From contig CANSRZ010000005.1 of NCBI GenBank assembly GCA_947649575.1, positions 62,001 to 126,000 of the forward strand: 64,000 nucleotides of DNA. Direction: 5' to 3'. Origin of the DNA: an uncultured Clostridia bacterium. GTDB lineage: Bacteria > Bacillota > Clostridia > Christensenellales > UBA1242. The position numbers were made by a program, and so were the translations under genes. The notes below the pieces were generated by a model. That model did no database searches and was not told the DNA's origin. It saw only the letters and a list, made by a program, of their open reading frames with translations. Shown piece after piece: positions 41,227-49,025 of this stretch (positions are counted from its first letter, which is position 1; the number at the start of each line of letters is the position of its first letter).

Positions 41227-41886
41227 ATGCAAGATTGCACATATAAATATGTCAAGAAAAAGAAAGCAAAAAAGAGATTTAAAACAAAGTTTAAGATTTT
41301 TCTTGCTATTTTTTGTATACTAATTTTTGGCTTAATTTTTTATTATTTTAAGGTTGTTAGCCCTATTGTTTGTTCGTTAAGTGAAGAAAAAGTTAGGTCA
41401 CTTTCAACACAGGTTATTTCAAGGTCTGTTTCCCTTGCTTTGTATGAAAACGGCATAACTTATGATGAGCTTATCTCAATTTCATATAACAATAATAATG
41501 AAATATCTTTAATCCAAACAAACACAGTGGAAGTTAATAAACTTGTTCGAAGAGTAACTGAACTTGTTCAACTTGAAATGGACGGCTTAGGGCAAGAGGG
41601 CATTCAAATTGCGCTCGGAACATTTACGGGCATTCCTTTTTTGTTTGGGCTGGGGCCACTTGTATCTCTTAAACTTGTACCAATTGGAACTGTTAACACA
41701 AAGTTTAATTCTCAGTTCCAAAGCGCAGGAATAAATCAAACAAAGCATTCTTTATATTTCGAAATCTCTGCAAATATTGGTATGATTCTTCCTGCAAGAA
41801 CGCATAATTTTGTAACCTCACTTGATGTTGCAATCGCTGAAAGCATAATTGTTGGCAAAATTCCTGAAATCTATTTGCGGCCATAA
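41227..41886 (+). CDS. yunB: Sporulation protein YunB
   Basis: A 219-residue protein with a basic N-terminus, one transmembrane helix (about 24-42) and an extracytoplasmic domain: LSTQVISRSVSLALYENGIT, GTFTGIPFLFGLGPLVSLKL, then GTVNTKFNSQFQSAGINQTK with HSLYFEISANIGMILPA. These are YunB blocks; in Bacillus it is a sigma-E-dependent sporulation membrane protein of ill-defined role. Ribosome site weak. It follows spoVA, as part of a spore cluster. Confidence 0.88.
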   Translation: MQDCTYKYVKKKKAKKRFKTKFKIFLAIFCILIFGLIFYYFKVVSPIVCSLSEEKVRSLSTQVISRSVSLALYENGITYDELISISYNNNNEISLIQTNTVEVNKLVRRVTELVQLEMDGLGQEGIQIALGTFTGIPFLFGLGPLVSLKLVPIGTVNTKFNSQFQSAGINQTKHSLYFEISANIGMILPARTHNFVTSLDVAIAESIIVGKIPEIYLRP

Positions 41887-42008
41887 ATTCTGCAAAATTT
41901 TACACATTTTTTAAGTAAAAATATATTAAATAATTTATTTTATAAATTTTTCAATAAAACACTTCAAATTTGCTTTACTTTTTGTTCTTTTTCGTCTAAA
42001 ATTGTCGA

Positions 42009-42686
42009 ATGACAAGAATGCAGAAATTGTTAACAATCATATGTATAGTTATTTGTCTGTTGGCTTGTGTGCTTACAATGGCACTTTATTTTGTGTTTAA
42101 GCCATACACTAAAAAGGAATTTATTCCGATTGCAATTGAGGATATCAACTTAAATTGCGGGCAGTCAACGCAAATAAAATATAAGTTGCGTGTAGACAAT
42201 GCCACTGTGGAATTTTCTGTAACCGATGAAAGCATTGCAAAAATTTCTACTGATAACAATGTTGAGGGTGTCAGCGAGGGTGTAACTTATTTGAAAGCAG
42301 AAGTTATTGCAAAATCGTTGTCATATTCCGCAATCGCTCAAATCAGAGTTCTTGAAGATGGTTCAAATAGCGAGGATGACAATCCTAATCAACCTCCTGT
42401 TGAGTTACATCAACTGCAAATAGAGATTTTGCCTATTCACAATTGTGAATATGTCACAGCGAAAATTTCTATGAAAAACAATATTGCTTGCTTTTCAGTT
42501 GAGTTATATTCAAGTTCATCAAAAGAAGAGCAATTGCAATATAATCGATATCAAATTGTTTGCTCAGAGGGTGTAAGCGTTGAGCGTGAGTTTAATTGGT
42601 TTTTGATTAAGGCAACAAAGGATGGCGGATTTTTTATATATTTTGAAGAATATAATTATGCCATTTATATTGAGGTTTATGTTTAA
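42009..42686 (+). CDS. Membrane-anchored protein with Big2-like domain
   Basis: A 225-residue protein with an N-terminal helix (about 6-29), then an Ig-like region resembling Big2: EDINLNCGQSTQIKYKLRVD, VEFSVTDESIAKISTDNNVE, GVSEGVTYLKAEVIAKSLSY (the typical G.xxGxxxxxA pattern). A linker (SNSEDDNPNQPPVE) leads to a second beta-rich domain of no clear family. Probably exported. No specific role is supported. Confidence 0.75.
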   Translation: MTRMQKLLTIICIVICLLACVLTMALYFVFKPYTKKEFIPIAIEDINLNCGQSTQIKYKLRVDNATVEFSVTDESIAKISTDNNVEGVSEGVTYLKAEVIAKSLSYSAIAQIRVLEDGSNSEDDNPNQPPVELHQLQIEILPIHNCEYVTAKISMKNNIACFSVELYSSSSKEEQLQYNRYQIVCSEGVSVEREFNWFLIKATKDGGFFIYFEEYNYAIYIEVYV

Positions 42687-42795
42687 AGCATAACAAGCGA
42701 CAAATAAAGTTGTGGCTTGTTATTTTATTAAAATTGTCAAAAAACTTTGACTTTATTGTTTTAACATGATATATTTATACAAACAAGGAGATATT

Positions 42796-43788
42796 ATGAA
42801 AAAACGAGTTTTGACAGGTATTAAACCAACTGGATATGCGCATATTGGCAACTATTTTGGCGCAATCAAGCCTGCTATTGAAATGAGCAATAATAACGAA
42901 TATGATTGTTTTTATTTTATTGCTGATAATCACGCACTTAACACTTTGAAAAGTGCTGAGGAGATGAAAGAGTACGCATATAATATTGCTTGCACTTGGC
43001 TTGCTTGTGGTCTTGATCCTGAAAAGGTTGTATTTTATCGTCAAACTGATGTACCTGAAGTTTTTCACTTGAACTGGATACTTTCAAATGTTACTCCAAA
43101 GGGGCTTATGAACAGAGCGCATGCATATAAGGCTAAAGTTGAGGAAAACCAAAAGAACGGTGAGGACCTTGATAGTGGAATTAATATGGGATTATATAAC
43201 TATCCAATTCTTATGGCTGCTGATATTTTGCTGTTTGGCACTGATATTGTTCCTGTTGGCCTTGACCAAAAGCAACATATAGAAATTGCTCGCGATATTG
43301 CTGAGAGTTTCAATAAAAAATATGGCAAAACTTTTGTTGTGCCTGAACCTTATATTGAAAAAGAAACTTGCACACTTGTTGGTCTTGACGGACGCAAAAT
43401 GAGCAAGAGTTATAACAACGCAATTCAGTTGTTCACTGATGAGAAAACATTGCAAAAATCAATTAATCGTATTGTTACTGATAGCCGTTTGCCAGGTGAG
43501 CCAAAAGATCCAGAATGCACGCTTGCAATTCTGTTTAAAATTTTTGCAGATGAGGAAAGATATAGCAAATTTGTAAATGACCTCAAAGCTGGACTTGGCT
43601 GGGGAGAAGCCAAAAAACAACTTTTTGAAGTTATGAATGCTCATATTGCGCCAATGCGTGAGAAGTTTGATTATTTTATGGCTCACAAAGACGAAGTAGA
43701 TGAGATCTTAAAACTCGGAGCAGAAAAAGCTCGCAAAGTTGCATCTGAATATTATGAAAAGACCCTGAAAAACATTGGGGTGAAGTAG
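42796..43788 (+). CDS. trpS: Tryptophanyl-tRNA synthetase
   Basis: Charges tRNA-Trp. The 330 residues start MKKRVLTGIKPTGYAHIGNY (class I HIGH-type motif), and hold LDGRKMSKSYNN (KMSKS) near 200. Length is normal. ATG 42796 follows AAGGAG; the longer frame includes only the leader. No T-box leader is seen. The next gene is 5 bases on. Confidence 0.96.
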   Translation: MKKRVLTGIKPTGYAHIGNYFGAIKPAIEMSNNNEYDCFYFIADNHALNTLKSAEEMKEYAYNIACTWLACGLDPEKVVFYRQTDVPEVFHLNWILSNVTPKGLMNRAHAYKAKVEENQKNGEDLDSGINMGLYNYPILMAADILLFGTDIVPVGLDQKQHIEIARDIAESFNKKYGKTFVVPEPYIEKETCTLVGLDGRKMSKSYNNAIQLFTDEKTLQKSINRIVTDSRLPGEPKDPECTLAILFKIFADEERYSKFVNDLKAGLGWGEAKKQLFEVMNAHIAPMREKFDYFMAHKDEVDEILKLGAEKARKVASEYYEKTLKNIGVK

Positions 43789-43793
43789 AATTT

Positions 43794-44351
43794 ATGAACA
43801 ATATTTCAAAAGAAATAGAAAATTGCAAGTTATGCGGAGATTTTCCGAAATTAACTTGCAATTCTATTAAACTTGGCAAAAGTCGAGTGTTGATATTGGG
43901 AGAGTCACCTGCCAAAGACGGCTGGATTGTTAGTGGCAGGGCTTTTTATAACAGCAAAGGGCAGTTGCAAGCGTCAGGTAAGATTTTGCAAAAGTTGTTG
44001 AGTCTTTGCGATTTGACTATTGATGATATAAACTTTACTGAGTGTTGCAAATGCATTATTGAAGACAGAAAAACTTTAAGTGCATGCATGAACAATTGTA
44101 AAGATATTTTATTTAAGCAAATTGGCTCATTTGACTGTGATATAATTTTGCCAATGGGGTTGTATCCTACACAAACAATTTTGGGAGTAAAGGTTGAAAA
44201 ATTGAAAGACTATGTTGGAAAAGAATTTAAAGTAAATTTTGGTGCAACTGAGAAACTGGTTATTCCAATTTATCATACTTCGCCAGCAAATCCTCTATGT
44301 TATAAAGGGAATGTTGAGATTTTTGAGAAGTTAAAGAAATATTTAAACTAG
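43794..44351 (+). CDS. Uracil-DNA glycosylase superfamily protein
   Basis: A 185-residue UDG-fold protein: CKLCGDFPKL (metal- or iron-sulphur-like Cys pair), VLILGESPAKDGWIVSGRAF (motif 1, GESPA), NFTECCKCIIEDRKTLSACM, ILPMGLYPTQTILG and a terminal IPIYHTSPANP (H-T-S-P-A-N). Cysteines at C11, C14 and several between 85 and 100 could hold an iron-sulphur cluster as in family 4/5 enzymes. It is cotranscribed with trpS. Confidence 0.8.
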   Translation: MNNISKEIENCKLCGDFPKLTCNSIKLGKSRVLILGESPAKDGWIVSGRAFYNSKGQLQASGKILQKLLSLCDLTIDDINFTECCKCIIEDRKTLSACMNNCKDILFKQIGSFDCDIILPMGLYPTQTILGVKVEKLKDYVGKEFKVNFGATEKLVIPIYHTSPANPLCYKGNVEIFEKLKKYLN

Positions 44352-44370
44352 CAAAATTTGCTAGTTTTTT
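44347..44370 (+). terminator. Terminator after the glycosylase gene
   Basis: CTAGCAAA / TTTGCTAG stem and T-run. Confidence 0.75.
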
Positions 44371-44448
44371 ATTGAAAAGTATAAAAAATGCTTGCTTTTT
44401 GTTTAGCTTTATGATATTATCTTATAGAACTATTTGCTAGCTCTTGTG

Positions 44449-44555
44449 TTCTTCGCATGAGAGTTGCGACAAAGTGCTTGCACTTTCGTTTGGTCGCAAA
44501 ATGAGAAAAATTGCGACCAACGCGTAAACTTTTGCAAGGCAAAAGTTGAGAGCAA
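44449..44555 (+). repeat. Structured hairpin element B, copy 2, near tRNA-Leu
   Basis: Stem TTGCGAC/GTCGCAA (44464-44499) and inner stem AAAGTGC/GCACTTT with the conserved CTTTCGTTTGGT, then a second hairpin AACTTTTGC-AAG-GCAAAAGTT. It matches 33134-33236 in layout with compensating changes in the stems. Confidence 0.65.
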
Positions 44556-44575
44556 AAAGCAATATTTTCTCATTT

Positions 44576-44721
44576 ATGCCGGTGTGGTGAAATATCTCCG
44601 CTTTACCCGTCGGCTAAGCCTCGCGTAAATGCTCGATGCGTCGCTTCGCTCCTAGTGCAGACGAGCCGTCTGCCACTATAAGCTTTTGACCTTGTAATAT
44701 CAAATTATCAACAATTTATTC
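44576..44721 (+). repeat. Partial tRNA-Leu 5' copy and short insert
   Basis: ATGCCGGTGTGGTGAAAT (44576-44593) is identical to the first bases of tRNA-Leu at 44722-44739, then the match ends. The 128 bases between hold GCAGACG-AGC-CGTCTGC and C/G-richer DNA unlike the neighbourhood. Confidence 0.65.
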
Positions 44722-44723
44722 AT

Positions 44724-44809
44724 GCCGGTGTGGTGAAATGGCAGACGCGCGGGACTCAAAATCCCGTGTCCGCAAGGACGTGTCGGTTCGACCCCGACCA
44801 CCGGCACCA
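44724..44809 (+). tRNA. tRNA-Leu (anticodon CAA)
   Basis: Acceptor GCCGGTG/CACCGGC, loop CTCAAAA, long variable arm (TGTCCGCAAGGACG), encoded CCA. Confidence 0.95.
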
Positions 44810-44812
44810 TGA

Positions 44813-44849
44813 GAAAAAAAAGATGTTATTTTATACAACATCTTTTTTT
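44813..44849. terminator. Terminator after tRNA-Leu
   Basis: AAAAGATGTT / AACATCTTTT stem with A and T runs. Confidence 0.8.
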
Positions 44850-45097
44850 GTTTTTTGAGGTTATGTTTTTAGGTCGTCGATGATTATTGTTCAACGGTTT
44901 GTTTAGGAGGGAATATAAAAGTAATTGAAACTTTCTTAAAAAGGTTGAAGTTTCTGTCAAAATGGAATTTTGCGATGATTTAAAGGATTTGCTTAAAATT
45001 TTAGCGGATTTGGCAATACGGGCAATGAAGAGAAAAAGCAGCTTGGGGAGAGGGCTGATGAATATTTTGGGGAAAGCATAGAAAAAAACTAAAAAAC
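44850..45097. other. Gene-free gap with a doubtful 38-codon frame
   Basis: No convincing gene. On the plus strand ATG 44972-ish reads MEFCDDLKDLLKILADLAIR to a stop near 45080; it is short, has no ribosome site and is not supported. Confidence 0.35.
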
Positions 45098-45126
45098 AAA
45101 AAACATCCAAGTTTGGATGTTTTTTG
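45098..45126. terminator. Terminator after the 45127-45540 gene
   Basis: AACATCCAA / TTGGATGTT stem flanked by A and T runs. Confidence 0.8.
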
Positions 45127-45540
45127 TTAGAAAGGTAAAACTTCAGGCTCTGGTTCTTCCTTAGGCGTCATTCTTTTTTGACAGTTTTCACATTTCTCTA
45201 CATCTGTGTATTCATCTGGTATAGTAATAAAACTTTCTAATGTCCATGGTGATTTAGGTAAAGAAACATCTTCATAGTAAGTTCCAGTCTCATAATCATA
45301 AGCATTTACTTGATATTGATACATGCCACAAAGTGTTCGATATTCTGCAGGACTCCCAGAACTTTTTTCATAGACGCCCAAGTGAATTGTTGTTTTTCCC
45401 ATAGACTTGATAATTAAGTACTGGTTGCAGTCTTGATAAGTGAGTGGGGCTGGTCTGTCATAAAGTTCACATCCAGTCATTGCTGGTGCAATAGCAAGAG
45501 TTCCTGCCATAAGAATTGTTGCTAATTTTTTTGCTTTCAT
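45127..45540 (-). CDS. Small putative lipoprotein, 137 residues
   Basis: An N-terminal signal (MKAKKLATILMAGTLAIAPA) ends in a lipobox-like MTGC, so it is probably a lipoprotein. The mature part is beta-rich and Tyr-rich (YQDCNQYLIIKSMGKTTIHL, YQYQVNAYDYETGTYYED) with a CENCQKRM motif near the C-terminus and an acidic Pro-rich end. No family recognised. AAAAAGGAGAAA precedes ATG; the 3' end has a terminator at 45098-45126 shared with the other strand. Confidence 0.7.
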   Translation of the reverse strand: MKAKKLATILMAGTLAIAPAMTGCELYDRPAPLTYQDCNQYLIIKSMGKTTIHLGVYEKSSGSPAEYRTLCGMYQYQVNAYDYETGTYYEDVSLPKSPWTLESFITIPDEYTDVEKCENCQKRMTPKEEPEPEVLPF

Positions 45541-45780
45541 GCTAATTTCTCCTTTTTACGAACTTATTATATCAAAAATCTGCAAAATTGTCAATAGAGA
45601 ATTTTAAAAAAATTAGAGAATGATTTTTGTTTAAAAAATAATTTTCTTACAATGGTAAGAAATAGTTGATTTTTCAGGCTAAAATGGGGTTTTTGACGTT
45701 AAAAGTGTGGCAAAAATTCGTCAAAATTCGACATTTTGTAAAAATATCTTAAAAAACTCAAAAATTGTTGGCAGCAAAAG

Positions 45781-45810
45781 TTGACTTAGGCTTTTGCTTC
45801 ATTTTATAAT
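45781..45810 (+). promoter_or_regulatory. Promoter of the 45837 gene
   Basis: TTGACT at 45781-45786, 18 bases, TATAAT at 45805-45810, then GGGGAGG before ATG 45837. Confidence 0.65.
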
Positions 45811-45836
45811 CTCACTTGTAAACGGGGAGGTTTGTG

Positions 45837-46367
45837 ATGAAAGAAAACGTTTGGGCTAAAACTATTTTAAGTGTTTATCGTTATTTGGAGCGCATTTGCG
45901 GTTCTATTGATAAAATGGTGGAGAGCAGAGCTATGGCATCTTTTTATGTTTGCTCTGTTAATTTTGCGAACAGCAATATAATCAATGTGGCTGATAAAAT
46001 TATCGCGTTGACTGAGCGCAAAAAGACTTTGATAAATCTTAAAATTCTGGCAAACAATGCGTTAGAGAAATGTAAACCCATTAGTGCAGAGATTTTGATT
46101 GAAAAGTATATTGATGGTGATAAATCCAATGATATAGCTGAGCGTCATAACTTGCCAATGAGAAGTTATTTCAGAAAACTTTCTAATGCTGAAACTGAAT
46201 TTGGAGAAAATCTTGCAAGTTTGGGTTATAATGAAAAAAAGTTAAATTCATTTTTATCAGGCGAGAAATGGATTTGCGATGTTTATGCTAGATTATCAGA
46301 TGAATCAAAAGAGAATAAAGTTAAGCAAAGTCCAATAAATAATTTGCAGTTGCAATTAGAAAGATAA
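45837..46367 (+). CDS. Unknown helical protein with HTH-like segment, 176 residues
   Basis: Not recognised. It is all helix, with ILIEKYIDGDKSNDIAERHN and LPMRSYFRKLSNAETEFGEN in a layout like region 4 HTH of sigma-like or phage late-gene (ArpU-type) activators. No transmembrane helix. It is monocistronic and about 1 kb before the lone terminase on the same strand, separated by a divergent gene. A phage-regulator origin is a guess. Confidence 0.55.
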   Translation: MKENVWAKTILSVYRYLERICGSIDKMVESRAMASFYVCSVNFANSNIINVADKIIALTERKKTLINLKILANNALEKCKPISAEILIEKYIDGDKSNDIAERHNLPMRSYFRKLSNAETEFGENLASLGYNEKKLNSFLSGEKWICDVYARLSDESKENKVKQSPINNLQLQLER

Positions 46368-46437
46368 AAAAGGCTAAGCTGAGTTAGTCTTTTTTATTAT
46401 AAGGGTTTGCAAGATATTTGCCAAGCTTTTGCATTTG

Positions 46438-47268
46438 TTAAGTTAAGTCATTTTCATCAAATTCAAAATAATCTCCATGTCGTCTTTTTTTGCGAACTTT
46501 CTGCTTATGTTTTTTGTTTGCAGAGTCAGTTATTAAGGTTGGCTTGATAAGTAGATAAATAATTACAACGCAGGGGAGACTGACGCCAACAACTATCAAA
46601 GTTTTGACTGTTCCAGAAAGTGATTTGCTTGGTTGTGCTTCTGGTTTTGTTACAGGAAACAGTTCACCCTCAATTTTATCAAAGGTTTCCATATTAAGAG
46701 GAATGTTTGTAAGTTCATCACAAAAAGTGGAATATAAATAGCCATATTGAGTTTGCTCTTCTGTTATATATTTGCAATAATACCACATTTTTGTTTTCTT
46801 TGGAATAAGCTGGTCACCCTCAATACTGCCATAATAAATAAGGTTGTCTTCGAGGTATGAAATTTTTGAAACAACATTCAATGGATTTTTATAAGGTGTG
46901 CTTCTAAGTTCAATTCCGTCTAAGGCAAATACTCTGAAACTTGCAAAGTTAGCATATGGCGTTGCTGGAGTTCCGTTCATGGCAACGACCTCTTCTTTTT
47001 TGACATAGCCGTTTAAGTCGCCATATCGGCAGGAATAAAATTTGTCATTTGCGTCAGCTGTTAATAACACAAAATAACTGGCAGGCAATTTGAATTTTCT
47101 AAACGTTTCACTGTCATTAGGTTGTTCATAAAAATACACCTCGTCTGAGTTGATTTTGGCATAATAAGATTTTTGTTCAGCAAAAGTCAGCCCACTGCTG
47201 ATTGCAGAAGAATACAAACTAAAAGAAAAATTTATTGCTATCAAAATAAACATCATTAATTTTTTCAT
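46438..47268 (-). CDS. Unknown exported protein with C-terminal membrane anchor, 276 residues
   Basis: Signal peptide (MKKLMMFILIAINFSFSLYS), an extracytoplasmic region with two SH3-like stretches (EVYFYEQPNDSETFRKFKLP, YSCRYGDLNGYVKKEEVVAM; then IELRSTPYKNPLNVVSKISY), a transmembrane helix near 222-244 (TVKTLIVVGVSLPCVVIIYL) and a strongly basic cytoplasmic tail (KHKQKVRKKRRHGDYFEFDE). This may bind wall or ligand outside. No family assigned. It starts close to a divergent terminase gene. Confidence 0.7.
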   Translation of the reverse strand: MKKLMMFILIAINFSFSLYSSAISSGLTFAEQKSYYAKINSDEVYFYEQPNDSETFRKFKLPASYFVLLTADANDKFYSCRYGDLNGYVKKEEVVAMNGTPATPYANFASFRVFALDGIELRSTPYKNPLNVVSKISYLEDNLIYYGSIEGDQLIPKKTKMWYYCKYITEEQTQYGYLYSTFCDELTNIPLNMETFDKIEGELFPVTKPEAQPSKSLSGTVKTLIVVGVSLPCVVIIYLLIKPTLITDSANKKHKQKVRKKRRHGDYFEFDENDLT

Positions 47269-47353
47269 GATTTAATTTTAAAACATTTGAATTTGAAATG
47301 AGTTATATAAAAATGTCAAAAAAAGTTTTTTCATGACAAATTTTGGGGGAGAT

Positions 47354-48781
47354 ATGAAAGATGTTTTCTATAAGTTGAAAATTGTTGAAGAAGAAATTAA
47401 AAATAGAAATAAAAGCGATAACTTGAAGCGTTATAATAAAGGTAAGAAAATTCATGAAAAGCAGATGAAGTTTCATAAATGCCAAGCCAAGAACAGGTGG
47501 GTGTTTGGCGGAAACAGAACGGGTAAAACTGAATGCGGAGCGGTTGAAGTTGTTTGGCTGGCTCGGGGCAATCATCCTTATAAAGAGAACAAGCCGACCT
47601 CTGGCTGGGTTGTTAGTTTATCCAAGCAAGTGCAAAGGGATGTTGCGCAAAGCAAAATATTGCATTATCTTCGACCTGACTGGATTGATAAAATTGTTGT
47701 GTCAAGTGGCAGTCAAGATAGTCCAGAGGGTAGTGTGATTGATTATATCATGGTGAAAAATCTGTTTGGCGGAGTTAGTAAAATTGGCTTTAAAAGTTGT
47801 GACCAAGGTCGAGAAAAATTTCAAGGAACTTCGCTTGATTATGTTTGGTTTGACGAAGAGCCTCCCTTTGAAATTTATCAAGAGTGTCGCATGCGTGTGC
47901 TTGACAAATGTGGTAAAATTTTTGGAACAATGACTCCGCTTAAAGGTTTGACGTGGGTGTACAATCACATATATTTAAACGAGTACAATGATAGTGAAGT
48001 TTGGTATGAAGAAATGGAATGGGCAGATAATCCTTTTCTTAATAAGAAAGAGATTGAAGCCCTTTCAGCCTCGCTTAGCGCAGAAGAATTAGACAGTCGT
48101 CGTTATGGGAAATTTATGCAAAACGGAGGGCTTGTTTATCCCGAGTTTGATGTCAACAAACATGTGATTGAGCCATTTGAAATTCCTGCTGATTGGCAGG
48201 ATAATATCTCGATTGACCCAGGTCTGAAAAACCCGCTTTCAGCGCACTGGTATGCGGTTGATTTTGACGGAAATGTGTATGTTGTGGCAGAGCATTTTCA
48301 AGCTGGATTAATGGTCAGCGAACACGCAAAAATAATAAAAGAAATAAGCACAAAATTGAACTGGAAAAAGTCATCAACTGGCATGCTGAATGCACTTATC
48401 GACAGCGCCGCTCAGCAACGAACTTTGGCGGGGACTCAAAGCGTTGTGGAGTTGTTTGCCAAAGAGGGAATTGCTGTTAATCCAAAAGTTAACAAGGACT
48501 TATTTAGTGGAATTAGTGTTGTAAAAAAATATTTAAAAGACGCCGACGGGAATGCGCATTTGTTCATATTTAAAAACTGTGTTAACTTGATAAGTGAGCT
48601 TAAAAGTTATTGGTGGGGGCATGATGATGCACCTGTAAAAAAGGATGACCACTGTTTAGACGAGCTTAGATATTATCTTATGAGCAGGGAAAGTTTAAAG
48701 GTTTCTCAGCCAAAAATCAAGCAAAAAAACATATTGCAAAAAAATAAAGAAAAAATGATAAAACGTTTAAAATACAGCTAA
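47354..48781 (+). CDS. Phage terminase large subunit (solitary)
   Basis: A 475-residue packaging ATPase/nuclease. Walker A VFGGNRTGKTE near 48, Walker B LDYVWFDEEPP near 160, then GTMTPLKGLTWVYNHIY (the coupling motif) and the RNase-H-like nuclease with IDPGLKNPLSAHWYAVDF near 286, LIDSAAQQRT near 353 and HCLDELRYYLMSR near 440. All acidic nuclease residues seem present. The start ATG 47354 follows GGGGGAGAT. No portal, capsid or small terminase gene lies nearby, so it is a domesticated or orphan gene. Confidence 0.85.
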   Translation: MKDVFYKLKIVEEEIKNRNKSDNLKRYNKGKKIHEKQMKFHKCQAKNRWVFGGNRTGKTECGAVEVVWLARGNHPYKENKPTSGWVVSLSKQVQRDVAQSKILHYLRPDWIDKIVVSSGSQDSPEGSVIDYIMVKNLFGGVSKIGFKSCDQGREKFQGTSLDYVWFDEEPPFEIYQECRMRVLDKCGKIFGTMTPLKGLTWVYNHIYLNEYNDSEVWYEEMEWADNPFLNKKEIEALSASLSAEELDSRRYGKFMQNGGLVYPEFDVNKHVIEPFEIPADWQDNISIDPGLKNPLSAHWYAVDFDGNVYVVAEHFQAGLMVSEHAKIIKEISTKLNWKKSSTGMLNALIDSAAQQRTLAGTQSVVELFAKEGIAVNPKVNKDLFSGISVVKKYLKDADGNAHLFIFKNCVNLISELKSYWWGHDDAPVKKDDHCLDELRYYLMSRESLKVSQPKIKQKNILQKNKEKMIKRLKYS

Positions 48782-48806
48782 AAATACAAAAATTAGCTGT
48801 TTTTTT
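48775..48806 (+). terminator. Terminator after the terminase gene
   Basis: CAGCTAA / TTAGCTG stem and T-run. Confidence 0.7.
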
Positions 48807-48827
48807 GTGTTTTTTATTGATTTTTGC

Positions 48828-48866
48828 TTAAATTTTGGCAAATTAAGTTTAAATTTTGGCAAATTA
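48828..48866 (+). promoter_or_regulatory. 18-bp direct repeats spaced 21 bp upstream of GLUG gene 2
   Basis: TTAAATTTTGGCAAATTA occurs at 48828-48845 and again at 48849-48866, start-to-start distance 21 bases, two helical turns. The second copy runs into a TATAAT at 48865. It looks like a paired-site operator. Confidence 0.5.
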
Positions 48867-49025
48867 TAATAATTTATTGCCTTTGAAGAAAAATAAATTT
48901 GATAAATATTTTTTATTATATTTTAATTTATTATTAATTCGTTTGGAAAAATATTTATTTTATGTTACATTAATATTATTCAAGACTGACCAATTGTAAC
49001 TATTTTTATTCAAGGAAGAAAATCT

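Noticed and set aside
44826-45110. 94-residue minus-strand frame after tRNA-Leu
   Set aside because: Overlaps two terminators, has no ribosome site and no recognisable domain.
47354-48781. Prophage
   Set aside because: Only one phage structural/packaging gene is present; no integrase, portal, capsid or lysis gene lies within reach.
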